Shown here in pieces: positions 1 to 8,629 of a DNA stretch of 8,629 bases (within the stretch, counting starts at the first letter, position 1; each line of letters starts with the position of its first letter). The notes below the pieces were generated by a model. It was not told the origin of the DNA, ran no database searches, and worked only from the letters and a program-made list of their open reading frames with translations. Origin of the DNA: Candidatus Fonsibacter sp. (lineage in GTDB: Bacteria; Pseudomonadota; Alphaproteobacteria; Pelagibacterales; Pelagibacteraceae); NCBI GenBank assembly GCA_023257975.1, contig JALRAW010000105.1:1-8629 (forward strand). Reading direction: 5' to 3'. The translations under genes were made by a program, and so were the position numbers.

Positions 1-2
1 GC

Positions 3-194
3 GTTCTTGAATATGCAGTAACCCATCTTAAAGTAAAACATATCATTGTATGTGGCCACTATGGATGCGGAGGCGTTAAAGCTGCGATGACTAACCAAGA
101 CTTTAAACAGGTTCTTAATATGTGGATAAGGCATATCAAAGACTGCCTCAACTTGATCTCTCCGCCAGAAAAGATTACGACAGCTATATTTTAG
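3..194 (+). CDS. Beta-class carbonic anhydrase, internal fragment (both ends missing)
   Basis: The frame starting at base 3 is open from the window edge to a TAG at 192-194. It reads [20 protein letters not shown] followed by GCGGVKAA, then WIRHIKD at 123-143. This is the core of a beta-class carbonic anhydrase, a zinc enzyme interconverting CO2 and bicarbonate. The HYGCGG segment carries the His and Cys that serve as second and third zinc ligands in the family; the first Cys and the Asp-Arg pair lie upstream, outside the window. Homology is convincing up to the Asp codon at 141-143. The remaining codons to the stop do not look like carbonic anhydrase and are simply LptD coding sequence in another frame. 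The family is normally about 200-220 residues, so only a central piece is present. The abrupt end coincides with the start of LptD homology, pointing to a sequence join rather than natural gene decay. Confidence 0.8.
   Translation, partial: VLEYAVTHLKVKHIIVCGHYGCGGVKAAMTNQDFKQVLNMWIRHIKDCLNLISPPEKITTAIF
122..143. other. Junction: carbonic anhydrase sequence joined to lptD
   Basis: In one frame these bases encode the carbonic anhydrase motif WIRHIKD; in another they encode the start of the LptD motif AYQRLPQL. The frame used by LptD has a stop at 116-118 and several more upstream, so the gene cannot extend left. About 20 bases fit both proteins, as expected when two unrelated sequences are joined at a short shared word. 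Confidence 0.7.
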
Positions 195-1294
195 ATTTTA
201 GATCTCAATGGGCCTACTTTGATAGAGATAATAAATTCGCATCAACCTATACAGACCAACAAAAAATTACAGGAAGTCGTTTAAGTATGACCCCAAGCAT
301 TTCGGTTCCATTTACTGAAACTTATGGCTATATTAAGCCTAAATTATCAGCAAATATTAGATCTTATAGTCTAAATAACTCAACAATCGGCAATAAAGAT
401 ATTATTACGCCTATTTTATCTGTAGATAGTGGCATGTACTTTGATAGAAAAATAAATCTTCTTAACCAAAGTTACACCAATACTCTAGAGCCAAGATTAT
501 TCTACGTTTACATACCATATAAAGACCAATCGTCATTGCCAAATTTTGACACGGGCCTTGCTGACTTAAATATGCAAACACTCTTTACTGAAAATCAGTA
601 TAACGGTCAAGATAGAATTAATGATGCCAACCAACTGACAGCCGCTTTAACTTCAAAATTTATTGATAAAAATGGTAAAGAGAGACTTTCTGGCGTTATT
701 GCTCAAAGATATTACTTTGAAGATCGAAAAATTTTTGGCTCAGACTTGGAAGCCAAAAAAGCAAATTCTGATATCTTTATGGGGGCCACAGCAAGGCTTG
801 CAAACTCATTAAATCTCGATGCTATGTTTCAATATGACCCAACTTCTAGCACAATGCTCAGAAGCACATTAAGTTCTAGATATAATCCCGAGCCAGGTAA
901 ATTAATCAATCTAAGTTATCGTATGATTGATAATGTAAGTGATAACTCCCAAGATTTAAAAGTATTTAATGCAGCAGGGCAATGGCCTCTGGGAAATCGT
1001 TTTTATTCTATCGGAAGATATAACTATGATTTAAAAACTTCCCAAACAATTGAGGTGCTTGGCGGTATTGAATATGATGGTGGCTGTTGGGTTGCCAGGT
1101 CAATTTTCGATAGAATTTCATTGCCCACAAGCCCTCAACCTAATTACACATTTTTTGTTCAGCTTGAACTCAACGGGCTAGGGTCTATTGGATCTGATGC
1201 AAATAAATTAAATAACTTCTTATATAGAAATGTTCCAGGTGTAAGAACTGTTAATCAGATTCCAGACGTTAACCGTCAGGCAAACTTTAACTAA
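122..1294 (+). CDS. lptD: LPS-assembly outer-membrane protein LptD, C-terminal half (5' truncated)
   Basis: LptD forms, with the lipoprotein LptE, the outer-membrane translocon that inserts lipopolysaccharide into the outer leaflet. These 390 residues match the C-terminal beta-barrel portion: the YQRLPQL motif near the start, long alternating polar/aromatic strands, the segment [18 protein letters not shown] around residues 313-330 and a terminal [16 protein letters not shown] stretch (here [13 protein letters not shown]) before the NVPGV end. Full-length LptD is about 750-800 residues, so the signal peptide, the periplasmic jellyroll and the first barrel strands are missing. The GTG at 122 is only the first possible start after an upstream stop and is not a credible native start. 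Only one Cys (C322) stands where E. coli has an adjacent pair. The gene ends 7 bp before surA, the order seen in many Gram-negatives. The C-terminal style suggests a betaproteobacterium (inference). Confidence 0.88.
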   Translation: MDKAYQRLPQLDLSARKDYDSYILDFRSQWAYFDRDNKFASTYTDQQKITGSRLSMTPSISVPFTETYGYIKPKLSANIRSYSLNNSTIGNKDIITPILSVDSGMYFDRKINLLNQSYTNTLEPRLFYVYIPYKDQSSLPNFDTGLADLNMQTLFTENQYNGQDRINDANQLTAALTSKFIDKNGKERLSGVIAQRYYFEDRKIFGSDLEAKKANSDIFMGATARLANSLNLDAMFQYDPTSSTMLRSTLSSRYNPEPGKLINLSYRMIDNVSDNSQDLKVFNAAGQWPLGNRFYSIGRYNYDLKTSQTIEVLGGIEYDGGCWVARSIFDRISLPTSPQPNYTFFVQLELNGLGSIGSDANKLNNFLYRNVPGVRTVNQIPDVNRQANFN

Positions 1295-1301
1295 TTTAAA
1301 T

Positions 1302-2561
1302 ATGCAACTTAAAAAAATAGTATTCTTTTTTCAATTAATCTTAACTCTCTTTGGTTTAACACTCGCTTCACACGGCTTTGCAAAGCCTGAAGATGGAATT
1401 AAAAAACTTGATCGCATTATTGCCGTTGTCGATCAAGATGTAATTACCGAAAAAGAATTGCAAGAAAAAATTAATTCAGTCATTAGTAATCTTAAAAATC
1501 AAAAGATTGAAATTCCATCTGAAAGCGTTTTAAGAAAACAAGTCATTGAAAGATTGATTGCCAATAGCATTCAAATCCAACTTGCATATCAAACTGGTTT
1601 AAAAATTAGCGATGCCCAGGTTGATAAGACTATTGAGCGTATTGCTGAAAAAAACAAACTTAATGTAGCTGACTTTAAAAAAACCTTAGAAAAAGATGGT
1701 ACAAATTTTTACAAATTCAGAGAAGAAATAAGAAATGAAATTACAATTGCTCAATTAAAAGAACGTGAAGTTGATAGTAAGATTGTAATCACAGACGGAG
1801 AAATTGATAATTTCTTAAATGCTCAGTCTAAAGAAATACAAGATGAATTTGAGGTTGCGCATATACTTATTCGCGTTCCTGAAGATGCATCTCCTGAAAA
1901 ACTTGAGAAATTAAAAAATAAGGCTGAAGAGGCTGTTAAGCAAATTCAATCAGGTAAAAATTTTACACAAGTCTCTGCAGCATTTTCAGAGACACCGAAT
2001 GCGCTAGAAGGCGGAAATTTAGGCTGGAAAAAAGCCTCAGATTTACCAACATTATTTGTAGATGCACTTAAAAAAACAGAAGTAGGAAAACTTTCACCGA
2101 TTCTAAGAAGTCCTAATGGTTTTCATATACTTAAACTTATCAGCAAAAAAGGATCTAGTGGTCCTATAGTTGTTGAGCAAACACATGTGAGGCATATTTT
2201 AATAAAGCTCTCCGAAATTACCTCAGAAAATGAAGAAGAAGTATTTTTAGGAAGATCTGTTTCAAGACAGCAAAATGTTTCAGAGGAAACGGCTAAAAAG
2301 ATTGATGCTGAAGTTAAAAAAATTGTCGAGTCCGGATATACAAGAGCTAAAAAAATATTATCTGAGAAAATTGATGAACTACATAAAGTTGCAAAAGCTT
2401 TATTAACTTATGAAACGCTATCAGGTGAAGAAATTAAAAAAATAGTATTTGAAAATGTTTATCCTAAACGTCTATCTGAAAAAGAGGAAGCTAGCACAAC
2501 AAAGAAAAAACTAGGTAGTGCGTTAGGAGCAATAGGTTTAAAGCCTAATCCACAAAGTTAA
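1302..2561 (+). CDS. surA: Chimeric reading frame: periplasmic chaperone/PPIase SurA (residues 1 to ~311) joined to FtsH C-terminal tail
   Basis: SurA is a periplasmic chaperone with peptidyl-prolyl isomerase domains that escorts outer-membrane proteins, including LptD. The ATG at 1302 is followed by a signal peptide: KK at 4-5, a hydrophobic core at 6-22 and likely cleavage after GFA near residue 27. The SurA N-terminal chaperone domain follows, with [16 protein letters not shown] at about 38-53. The first parvulin domain spans about 182-281, from EVAHILI through the GGNLGW motif to GFHILKL. The second parvulin begins with [13 protein letters not shown] at 294-306 and is then cut off: from about residue 311 the sequence is FtsH, not SurA. 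The total of 419 residues is close to a normal SurA (428 in E. coli) only by coincidence. No clear Shine-Dalgarno precedes the ATG. The lptD-surA adjacency supports the SurA assignment. The fused product as written is probably not a real protein. Confidence 0.85.
   Translation: MQLKKIVFFFQLILTLFGLTLASHGFAKPEDGIKKLDRIIAVVDQDVITEKELQEKINSVISNLKNQKIEIPSESVLRKQVIERLIANSIQIQLAYQTGLKISDAQVDKTIERIAEKNKLNVADFKKTLEKDGTNFYKFREEIRNEITIAQLKEREVDSKIVITDGEIDNFLNAQSKEIQDEFEVAHILIRVPEDASPEKLEKLKNKAEEAVKQIQSGKNFTQVSAAFSETPNALEGGNLGWKKASDLPTLFVDALKKTEVGKLSPILRSPNGFHILKLISKKGSSGPIVVEQTHVRHILIKLSEITSENEEEVFLGRSVSRQQNVSEETAKKIDAEVKKIVESGYTRAKKILSEKIDELHKVAKALLTYETLSGEEIKKIVFENVYPKRLSEKEEASTTKKKLGSALGAIGLKPNPQS
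2223..2240. other. Junction: surA joined in frame to ftsH
   Basis: These bases encode SENEEE (residues 308-313). SurA second-parvulin domains often continue after HILIK(L/T)SE with a Ser-Glu-x-Glu-type stretch, and FtsH proteins have a Ser/Glu-rich stretch just before EVFLGRS. The block therefore fits both proteins and marks where one replaces the other. The switch is in frame, so no stop codon reveals it. Confidence 0.75.
2241..2561 (+). other. ftsH: C-terminal tail of ATP-dependent zinc metalloprotease FtsH
   Basis: From [20 protein letters not shown] onward this is the end of FtsH, the membrane-anchored AAA+ protease that degrades misfolded membrane proteins and, in E. coli, RpoH and LpxC. 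Visible features are the EVFLGRS motif, the helix [20 protein letters not shown], and the [20 protein letters not shown] segment, all in the last part of the M41 peptidase domain, followed by a Lys-rich and then Gly/Pro-containing tail. About 107 residues are present from a protein of roughly 640. The transmembrane segments, the AAA module and the HExxH zinc site are absent, so this piece cannot be a protease. It is followed 15 bp later by folP and then glmM, the ftsH-folP-glmM order known from many proteobacteria, which independently supports the identification and shows that it belongs with the downstream segment rather than with surA. Confidence 0.88.
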
Positions 2562-2576
2562 TCTAACTTTTCTTTA

Positions 2577-3641
2577 ATGAGGAGTATTTACATAAGGCCG
2601 ACAAACATTGTCTTTGGCCAAAAAGCTAATTATTTTATCAAAGCAGGAACTGCAAAAAATCTTTGTGGTCTTGAAGATGTGGGTTTTTTATCTGTAGAGA
2701 TTTTAAAAAGACAGTCCGATAGAAACACAGTTGAAGAATATAGCATTTTAGAATTAGACAGATTAGATTTTAGAAATCAAATTGAAAGTGATTTAAATAA
2801 AATAAGTTCTAAACGAAATAATATTTTTAATTTAAATTTTCAAAATCCAATTTTGATGGGGGTTTTAAACGTCACTCCAGATAGTTTTTCTGATGGAGGA
2901 AAATATAATACTACTTTTAGAGCGCTTGATCATGTTAAGAGTATGATTGATTTTGGAGCACATATTATTGATGTTGGTGGAGAGTCTACAAGGCCGGGTG
3001 CAAAATTAATTAGTGAACAAGATGAAATTGCAAGAGTGTCAGAGATAATTCAATTAATAAAAAAGAAATATTCAAATCAACTAATTTCATTAGATACAAG
3101 AAAATCTAAAGTAATGCAGCATGGCATAAGTTTAGGAGTGGATATATTGAATGATATTTCAGCATTAGATTTTGATCAGCTATCATTTCAAGTTGTAAAA
3201 GACTCGGGTAAGCCTATTATTCTTAATCATTCACAAGGTATCCCTGAAAGTATGCAAAATAATCCAACTTACGAGAATGTCTTATTAGATATTTTTGATT
3301 ATTTTGAAAATAAAATTAAATTTTTAAAAGATAATGGAATTAAGGATGAACAAATTATTATTGATCCTGGTATTGGTTTTGGAAAAACTTTAGAACATAA
3401 TTTAGAACTTATTTCTAAAATTTCAATATTTCATGGTCTAGGTTATCCAATAATGGTGGGTCCATCACGAAAAAGTTTTATAGGCAAAATTATGGGAGAA
3501 AAAGATAATCCACAAAGATTAGGAGGTACAATCGCATCTATTTTGTATTCTTATTCGCAAGGTATTCAGCTATTTAGAGTTCATGATATACAAGAAACAA
3601 GTGAAGCTCTTAAAGTTTATTCTCAATTTTTAAAGAAATAA
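2577..3641 (+). CDS. folP: Dihydropteroate synthase
   Basis: FolP condenses 6-hydroxymethyl-dihydropterin diphosphate with p-aminobenzoate to give dihydropteroate in folate synthesis; it is the sulfonamide target. Family motifs run in order: GVLNVTPDSFSDGG with Asn98, DVGGESTRPG at 132-141, SLDTRKS with Asp173, NDISAL, DPGIGFGKTLEHN, GPSRKSFIG and the final RVHD. All pterin- and phosphate-binding landmarks are therefore present. The loop usually written HMQG reads NHSQG here, keeping His and Gln-Gly. At 354 residues it is longer than E. coli FolP (about 282) because of an extension of about 90 residues before the TIM barrel that starts with YIRPTNIVFG. A similar N-terminal extension is common in alphaproteobacterial FolP, which also supports ATG 2577 as the true start. 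It lies 15 bp after ftsH and 2 bp before glmM, so co-transcription is likely. Confidence 0.95.
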   Translation: MRSIYIRPTNIVFGQKANYFIKAGTAKNLCGLEDVGFLSVEILKRQSDRNTVEEYSILELDRLDFRNQIESDLNKISSKRNNIFNLNFQNPILMGVLNVTPDSFSDGGKYNTTFRALDHVKSMIDFGAHIIDVGGESTRPGAKLISEQDEIARVSEIIQLIKKKYSNQLISLDTRKSKVMQHGISLGVDILNDISALDFDQLSFQVVKDSGKPIILNHSQGIPESMQNNPTYENVLLDIFDYFENKIKFLKDNGIKDEQIIIDPGIGFGKTLEHNLELISKISIFHGLGYPIMVGPSRKSFIGKIMGEKDNPQRLGGTIASILYSYSQGIQLFRVHDIQETSEALKVYSQFLKK

Positions 3642-3643
3642 TA

Positions 3644-4981
3644 ATGAAAAAGTATTTTGGAACAGACGGTATTAGAGGAGAAGTTAATAAAGGTAATATT
3701 ACTGGAGAAATGTTTTTTAGATTTGGTCTTGCTGCAGGTACATATTTTTCAAATCAAAACAAACAACGTCACAAAGCAATTATTGCAAAAGATACTCGTT
3801 TATCAGGCTATATGCTTGAACCAGCCTTAGTGTCAGGACTTATTTCTGCTGGTATGGATGTTTTATTATTAGGACCGTTGCCAACCAATGGACTTGCTAT
3901 GCTAACAAAATCAATGAAAGCAGATCTTGGGATTATGTTAACAGCATCACACAATTCACACACGGATAATGGATTAAAACTTTTTGGACCTGATGGAATG
4001 AAGCTGTCCGATAAAGTTGAAAAACAAATCGAAAAATTAATTGATGATAAAGTTGAAAAATATTTAGTAAAACCTAATTTATTGGGTAGAGCTAAAAGAT
4101 TAGAAGATGCAACTGAGAATTATATAGCAATATTAAAAAATATTTTTCCAAAATCATTTAATTTATCCGGTGTTAAAATATTTCTAGATTGTGCGAATGG
4201 CGCATCCTATAAATCAGCACCAGCTCTGCTTAGAGAATTAGGAGCTGAAGTTATAGCCATTGGAATTAATCCAGATGGATTTAATATTAATAAAAATTGC
4301 GGCTCAACGTATCCAGAACTTATTCAGCAGTCAGTAAAAACTCATAAAGCAGACATTGGCATCGCCTTTGATGGGGATGCAGATCGAGTTATTATGTGTG
4401 ATGAAAAAGGAGATATTATTGATGGAGATCAAATTATTGCGATGATTGCAAAAAATTGGAAAAAGAAAAAAATCTTAAAAGGAGGTGTTGTTGGAACATT
4501 AATGACTAATTTAGGATTAGAAAATTACTTTAAGAATAATAATATTAAATTTTATAGAGCAGATGTAGGCGATAGATATGTTAAAGAAAAAATGAATAGT
4601 TTAAAATATAATTTAGGAGGAGAACAATCAGGTCATATCATTCTTGGAAATCTTGCAACAACAGGAGATGGACTATTAGTTGCTTTAGAAGTTCTAAACT
4701 CTCTAAAGAATAATAATAAAGCAAGTAAAGTATTTTCAGTATTCAAAAAGATTCCACAAGTATTAGAAAATATTAAGGTTAAGGATAAGAATATTGTTGA
4801 AAATAAATCTCTTAAAGCGAAAATTAATCAAATCGATAAAAGTTTAAAACAAGAAGGTAGATTGCTAGTTAGAAAGTCAGGAACAGAAAATCTCGTTAGA
4901 ATAATGGTTGAAAGTACAGATAAGAGATTAATCAAAGATACTATGAACGAAGTTAAAAAATTAATACAGAATTACGCCTAA
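3644..4981 (+). CDS. glmM: Phosphoglucosamine mutase
   Basis: GlmM converts glucosamine-6-phosphate to glucosamine-1-phosphate, the precursor step to UDP-GlcNAc for peptidoglycan and LPS. All four landmarks of the alpha-D-phosphohexomutase family are present: the N-terminal FGTDGIRG, the catalytic phosphoserine loop TASHN with Ser102, the Mg-binding DGDADR at 243-248, and the C-terminal phosphate-binding loop RKSGTENLVRIM from residue 410. The sugar-binding GGEQSGH motif is also present. Length (445) and the position of the active serine match E. coli GlmM. The start codon follows the folP stop after 2 bp with no strong Shine-Dalgarno sequence, suggesting translational coupling. The gene appears intact and ordinary. 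Confidence 0.97.
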   Translation: MKKYFGTDGIRGEVNKGNITGEMFFRFGLAAGTYFSNQNKQRHKAIIAKDTRLSGYMLEPALVSGLISAGMDVLLLGPLPTNGLAMLTKSMKADLGIMLTASHNSHTDNGLKLFGPDGMKLSDKVEKQIEKLIDDKVEKYLVKPNLLGRAKRLEDATENYIAILKNIFPKSFNLSGVKIFLDCANGASYKSAPALLRELGAEVIAIGINPDGFNINKNCGSTYPELIQQSVKTHKADIGIAFDGDADRVIMCDEKGDIIDGDQIIAMIAKNWKKKKILKGGVVGTLMTNLGLENYFKNNNIKFYRADVGDRYVKEKMNSLKYNLGGEQSGHIILGNLATTGDGLLVALEVLNSLKNNNKASKVFSVFKKIPQVLENIKVKDKNIVENKSLKAKINQIDKSLKQEGRLLVRKSGTENLVRIMVESTDKRLIKDTMNEVKKLIQNYA

Positions 4982-4983
4982 CA

Positions 4984-5778
4984 TTGAAAATAAAGTCTAA
5001 ATTATTAATTATTGCAGGTTCAGATTCTAGTGGAGGGGCTGGTATTCAAGCAGACATTAAAACAGCGACATCCCTTGGTGTTTATGCAATGACTGCAATA
5101 ACAGCAATTACCGCTCAGAACACAACAGGAGTAAAATCAATTGTTTCTGTTTCACCCAAAGAAATTTTTAATCAAATCTCATTTTCAGTTAAGGACATAA
5201 AACCAAATTCTGTCAAAATTGGAATGTTACATAATGTAGAGGTGATCAAAGAAGTTATAAAAGCAATTAAAAAATACAAATTAAAAAATATCGTAATAGA
5301 TCCTGTGATGGTTGCAAAAAGTGGTCATAGATTGATCAGTAATAATTCTATTAATTATTTAAGAAAAAAATTATTACCTTTTGCACTAATAGTAACTCCA
5401 AATATTCCAGAAGCTGAAACTTTAATAAAAAAAAAGATTAAAACTTTAGACGATGTTATTAAAGCTGGAAGAGAAATTTTAAAATTTGGACCTAAGTTTG
5501 TTCTTATAAAAGGAGGACATGCTAATAAATCTTTTATTGAAGATGTATTAATTTCTAAAAATAATATAAAAATTTTTAAAAATAAGAAAATTAAGACAAA
5601 AAATACACATGGTACGGGTTGTACTTTATCAAGTGCAATCGCTTCTTTTGTTTCTAAGAATTATAATATGAACGAATCGTGTAGACGATCAATTCAATAT
5701 GTACATAAAGCAATTTTATTAAATCCAAAATTTGGAAGAGGACATGGGCCAATTAATCATATGGCTTTATTAAATTAA
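4984..5778 (+). CDS. thiD: Hydroxymethylpyrimidine/phosphomethylpyrimidine kinase
   Basis: ThiD phosphorylates the pyrimidine precursor of thiamine (HMP, then HMP-P). The 264-residue protein has the ribokinase-fold signatures of the family: AGSDSSGGAGIQADIKT at 11-27 for substrate binding, VIDPVMVAKSG in the middle, TPNIPEAE, IKGGH and the C-terminal anion-hole motif HGTGCTLSSAIAS with Cys213. Length matches the family (266 in E. coli). The start is a TTG, 2 bp after the glmM stop. No ATG or GTG lies between that stop and the essential N-terminal motif, so TTG with reinitiation from glmM is the best choice. The protein is very lysine-rich, in line with the AT-rich base composition. ThiD may serve de novo synthesis or salvage of exogenous pyrimidines; the window does not show which. 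Confidence 0.93.
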   Translation: MKIKSKLLIIAGSDSSGGAGIQADIKTATSLGVYAMTAITAITAQNTTGVKSIVSVSPKEIFNQISFSVKDIKPNSVKIGMLHNVEVIKEVIKAIKKYKLKNIVIDPVMVAKSGHRLISNNSINYLRKKLLPFALIVTPNIPEAETLIKKKIKTLDDVIKAGREILKFGPKFVLIKGGHANKSFIEDVLISKNNIKIFKNKKIKTKNTHGTGCTLSSAIASFVSKNYNMNESCRRSIQYVHKAILLNPKFGRGHGPINHMALLN

Positions 5779-5782
5779 ATAA

Positions 5783-7997
<2,215 letters not shown>

Positions 7998-7999
7998 AG

Positions 8000-8013
8000 T
8001 GCTTATGTAAGCA
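8000..8013 (-). other. Palindrome just upstream of the rpoH start
   Basis: TGCTTA (8000-8005) and TAAGCA (8008-8013) form a 6-bp inverted repeat with a 2-base centre, immediately before the rpoH ATG and touching the candidate -10 box. The loop is too small for a stable RNA hairpin, so a DNA operator-like site or chance are the likelier readings. Confidence 0.25.
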
Positions 8014-8018
8014 TTATA
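8013..8018 (-). promoter_or_regulatory. Candidate -10 box upstream of rpoH
   Basis: A perfect TATAAT on the minus strand lies 15 bases before the rpoH ATG, within the 38-bp rluD-rpoH gap. No good -35 hexamer stands at 16-18 bp. If it is used, the transcript would start only about 8 bases before the ATG, giving a nearly leaderless mRNA. In AT-rich DNA a chance match is quite possible. Confidence 0.35.
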
Positions 8019-8035
8019 ACTTCTATGACAAGATA

Positions 8036-8503
8036 TTAAAATTTAAGCTTTTTGATTGTTTTTATTAAGTTTTCAAAATCTTTTGGCTTTTCACATTCAA
8101 ATTCCATTTCTTTCTTTGAAGTTGGGTGAATAAATCCAATAGATCTTGCATGCAAAGCTTGTCTTTTAAATCCCTCCAATAGTTCTTTAAATTCAGGATC
8201 GATATCTCTGATAAATTTATTTTGTTTTCCATAAATTTGATCACCGATAATTGGATTACCGTTGGAGGAGAGATGCACTCTAATTTGATGAGTTCTTCCT
8301 GTTTCTAATCTACATTCAAGAAAACTCATATCAGGAATTTTTTTTCCTGAAAAAAATTCAAGAGTTTTATAGTTGGTAACAGCATCCTTTCCTCTTGAAG
8401 TATTAATACTCATTTTTTTTCTATTGAATTTGCTTCTGCCAATCATAGAAGAAATTTGCCCAGAACTTGGCTTCATTCTTCCATAAACAAGAACTTTAAA
8501 GAA
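8036..8503 (-). CDS. rluD: Pseudouridine synthase of the RluA/RluD family, C-terminal part (5' truncated)
   Basis: RluD-type enzymes isomerise uridines in 23S rRNA. Homology begins at about 8503 with FKVLVYGR, just upstream of an internal ATG at 8474-8476, and runs to the TAA at 8036-8038. Visible family features, numbered from that ATG, are KPSSGQI with IGR and NRKKM near the start, the conserved RLETGRTHQIRVHL at 56-69, GDQIYG and RQALHA at 105-110. The S4 RNA-binding domain and the catalytic HRLDxxTSG motif are missing; a full protein would be about 310-320 residues. Upstream of FFK the frame reads LLLLFLF and reaches a stop at 8530-8532, with no RluD sequence in any frame, so the gene is broken by a join, not by a simple frameshift. 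The position upstream of rpoH on the same strand favours RluD over other RluA-family members. As it stands it could not be active. Confidence 0.85.
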   Translation of the reverse strand, partial: FFKVLVYGRMKPSSGQISSMIGRSKFNRKKMSINTSRGKDAVTNYKTLEFFSGKKIPDMSFLECRLETGRTHQIRVHLSSNGNPIIGDQIYGKQNKFIRDIDPEFKELLEGFKRQALHARSIGFIHPTSKKEMEFECEKPKDFENLIKTIKKLKF

Positions 8504-8506
8504 TAG
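8495..8506. other. Junction: rluD coding sequence joined to unrelated non-coding DNA
   Basis: On the minus strand RluD homology ends at about FFKVLVYGR. Beyond it, none of the three minus-strand frames continues the family sequence, and all are soon closed by stops. The exact breakpoint cannot be fixed without the parent sequences. Confidence 0.6.
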
Positions 8507-8629
8507 AAACAGTAATAAATCTAGGTTAATTTAAGGTTAGTCTAGTGCGCAAGACGTACAAATGTTGAATATTTATAAATTGTTGTTAAGATGTGACTAA
8601 TAGTTAATAAACAAAGAATAAGGAGCAAA
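8507..8629 (+). promoter_or_regulatory. Non-coding terminal region with strong Shine-Dalgarno for a gene beyond the window
   Basis: No open frame of note exists here on either strand. AAGGAG at 8620-8625 followed by CAAA ends the window; a plus-strand start codon would fall a few bases further on. A possible promoter is TTGAAT (8565-8570), 16 bp, then TAAGAT (8587-8592), each hexamer matching four of six consensus bases. A weak 5-bp stem with one G-U pair lies at 8545-8549/8555-8559. The perfect Shine-Dalgarno contrasts with the absence of one before the other genes, in line with a separate origin for this end. Confidence 0.4.

Noticed and set aside
122..130. GTG at 122 as the native lptD start
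   Set aside because: It has no signal peptide or ribosome-binding site, half the protein is missing, and the upstream bases encode carbonic anhydrase.
1302..2561. A genuine new chaperone-protease fusion protein
   Set aside because: The FtsH part lacks the AAA module, membrane segments and zinc site, the second parvulin domain is incomplete, the two parts belong in different compartments, and the downstream genes are the normal ftsH neighbours.
8474..8476. ATG at 8476 as the native start of a short RluD-like protein
   Set aside because: Family homology (FKVLVYGR) extends upstream of this codon, and the catalytic domain is missing, so it is an internal Met of a truncated gene.

Overview
**Organism and overall nature.** The window is AT-rich proteobacterial DNA with very short gaps between genes, as in streamlined marine bacteria. 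It does not read as one continuous genome segment. At three points a recognisable protein breaks off mid-domain and another sequence takes over: near 120-143, near 2223-2240 and near 8495-8506. At the first two, a short stretch of bases can be read as belonging to both partners. The simplest reading is a composite metagenome contig made of pieces from at least two organisms. The alternative, true recombination, cannot be excluded from sequence alone.

**Layout.** (1) Bases 3 to about 143 are a fragment of a beta-class carbonic anhydrase. (2) About 122 to 2240 hold the C-terminal half of the outer-membrane LPS translocon LptD, followed after 7 bp by the periplasmic chaperone SurA. This is the usual lptD-surA order, and the style of the LptD C-terminus suggests a betaproteobacterium, possibly OM43/Methylophilales (inference). 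(3) SurA is interrupted inside its second parvulin domain and runs, in frame, into the C-terminal tail of the FtsH protease. (4) From there to about 8503 lies a compact alphaproteobacterial, SAR11/Pelagibacter-like segment (inference): ftsH(tail)-folP-glmM-thiD-purA on the plus strand, meeting rpoH and rluD on the minus strand. (5) The last ~125 bases are non-coding and end in a strong Shine-Dalgarno sequence whose start codon would fall just outside the window.

**How the genes work together.** In the alphaproteobacterial part, folP (folate), glmM (UDP-GlcNAc precursor), thiD (thiamine pyrimidine) and purA (AMP) are housekeeping biosynthesis genes. They are packed 2-40 bp apart and probably co-transcribed behind ftsH. 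rpoH (heat-shock sigma factor) is convergent and overlaps purA by 11 bp. In E. coli FtsH degrades RpoH, so their proximity is notable, but no special system follows from it. In the lptD-surA part, SurA is the chaperone that delivers outer-membrane proteins, LptD among them.

**Bottom line.** No new biological system, mobile element, CRISPR array or RNA gene is visible. The most striking object, an apparent SurA-FtsH fusion protein, is best explained as an artefact. No gene-free stretch exceeds 300 bases.
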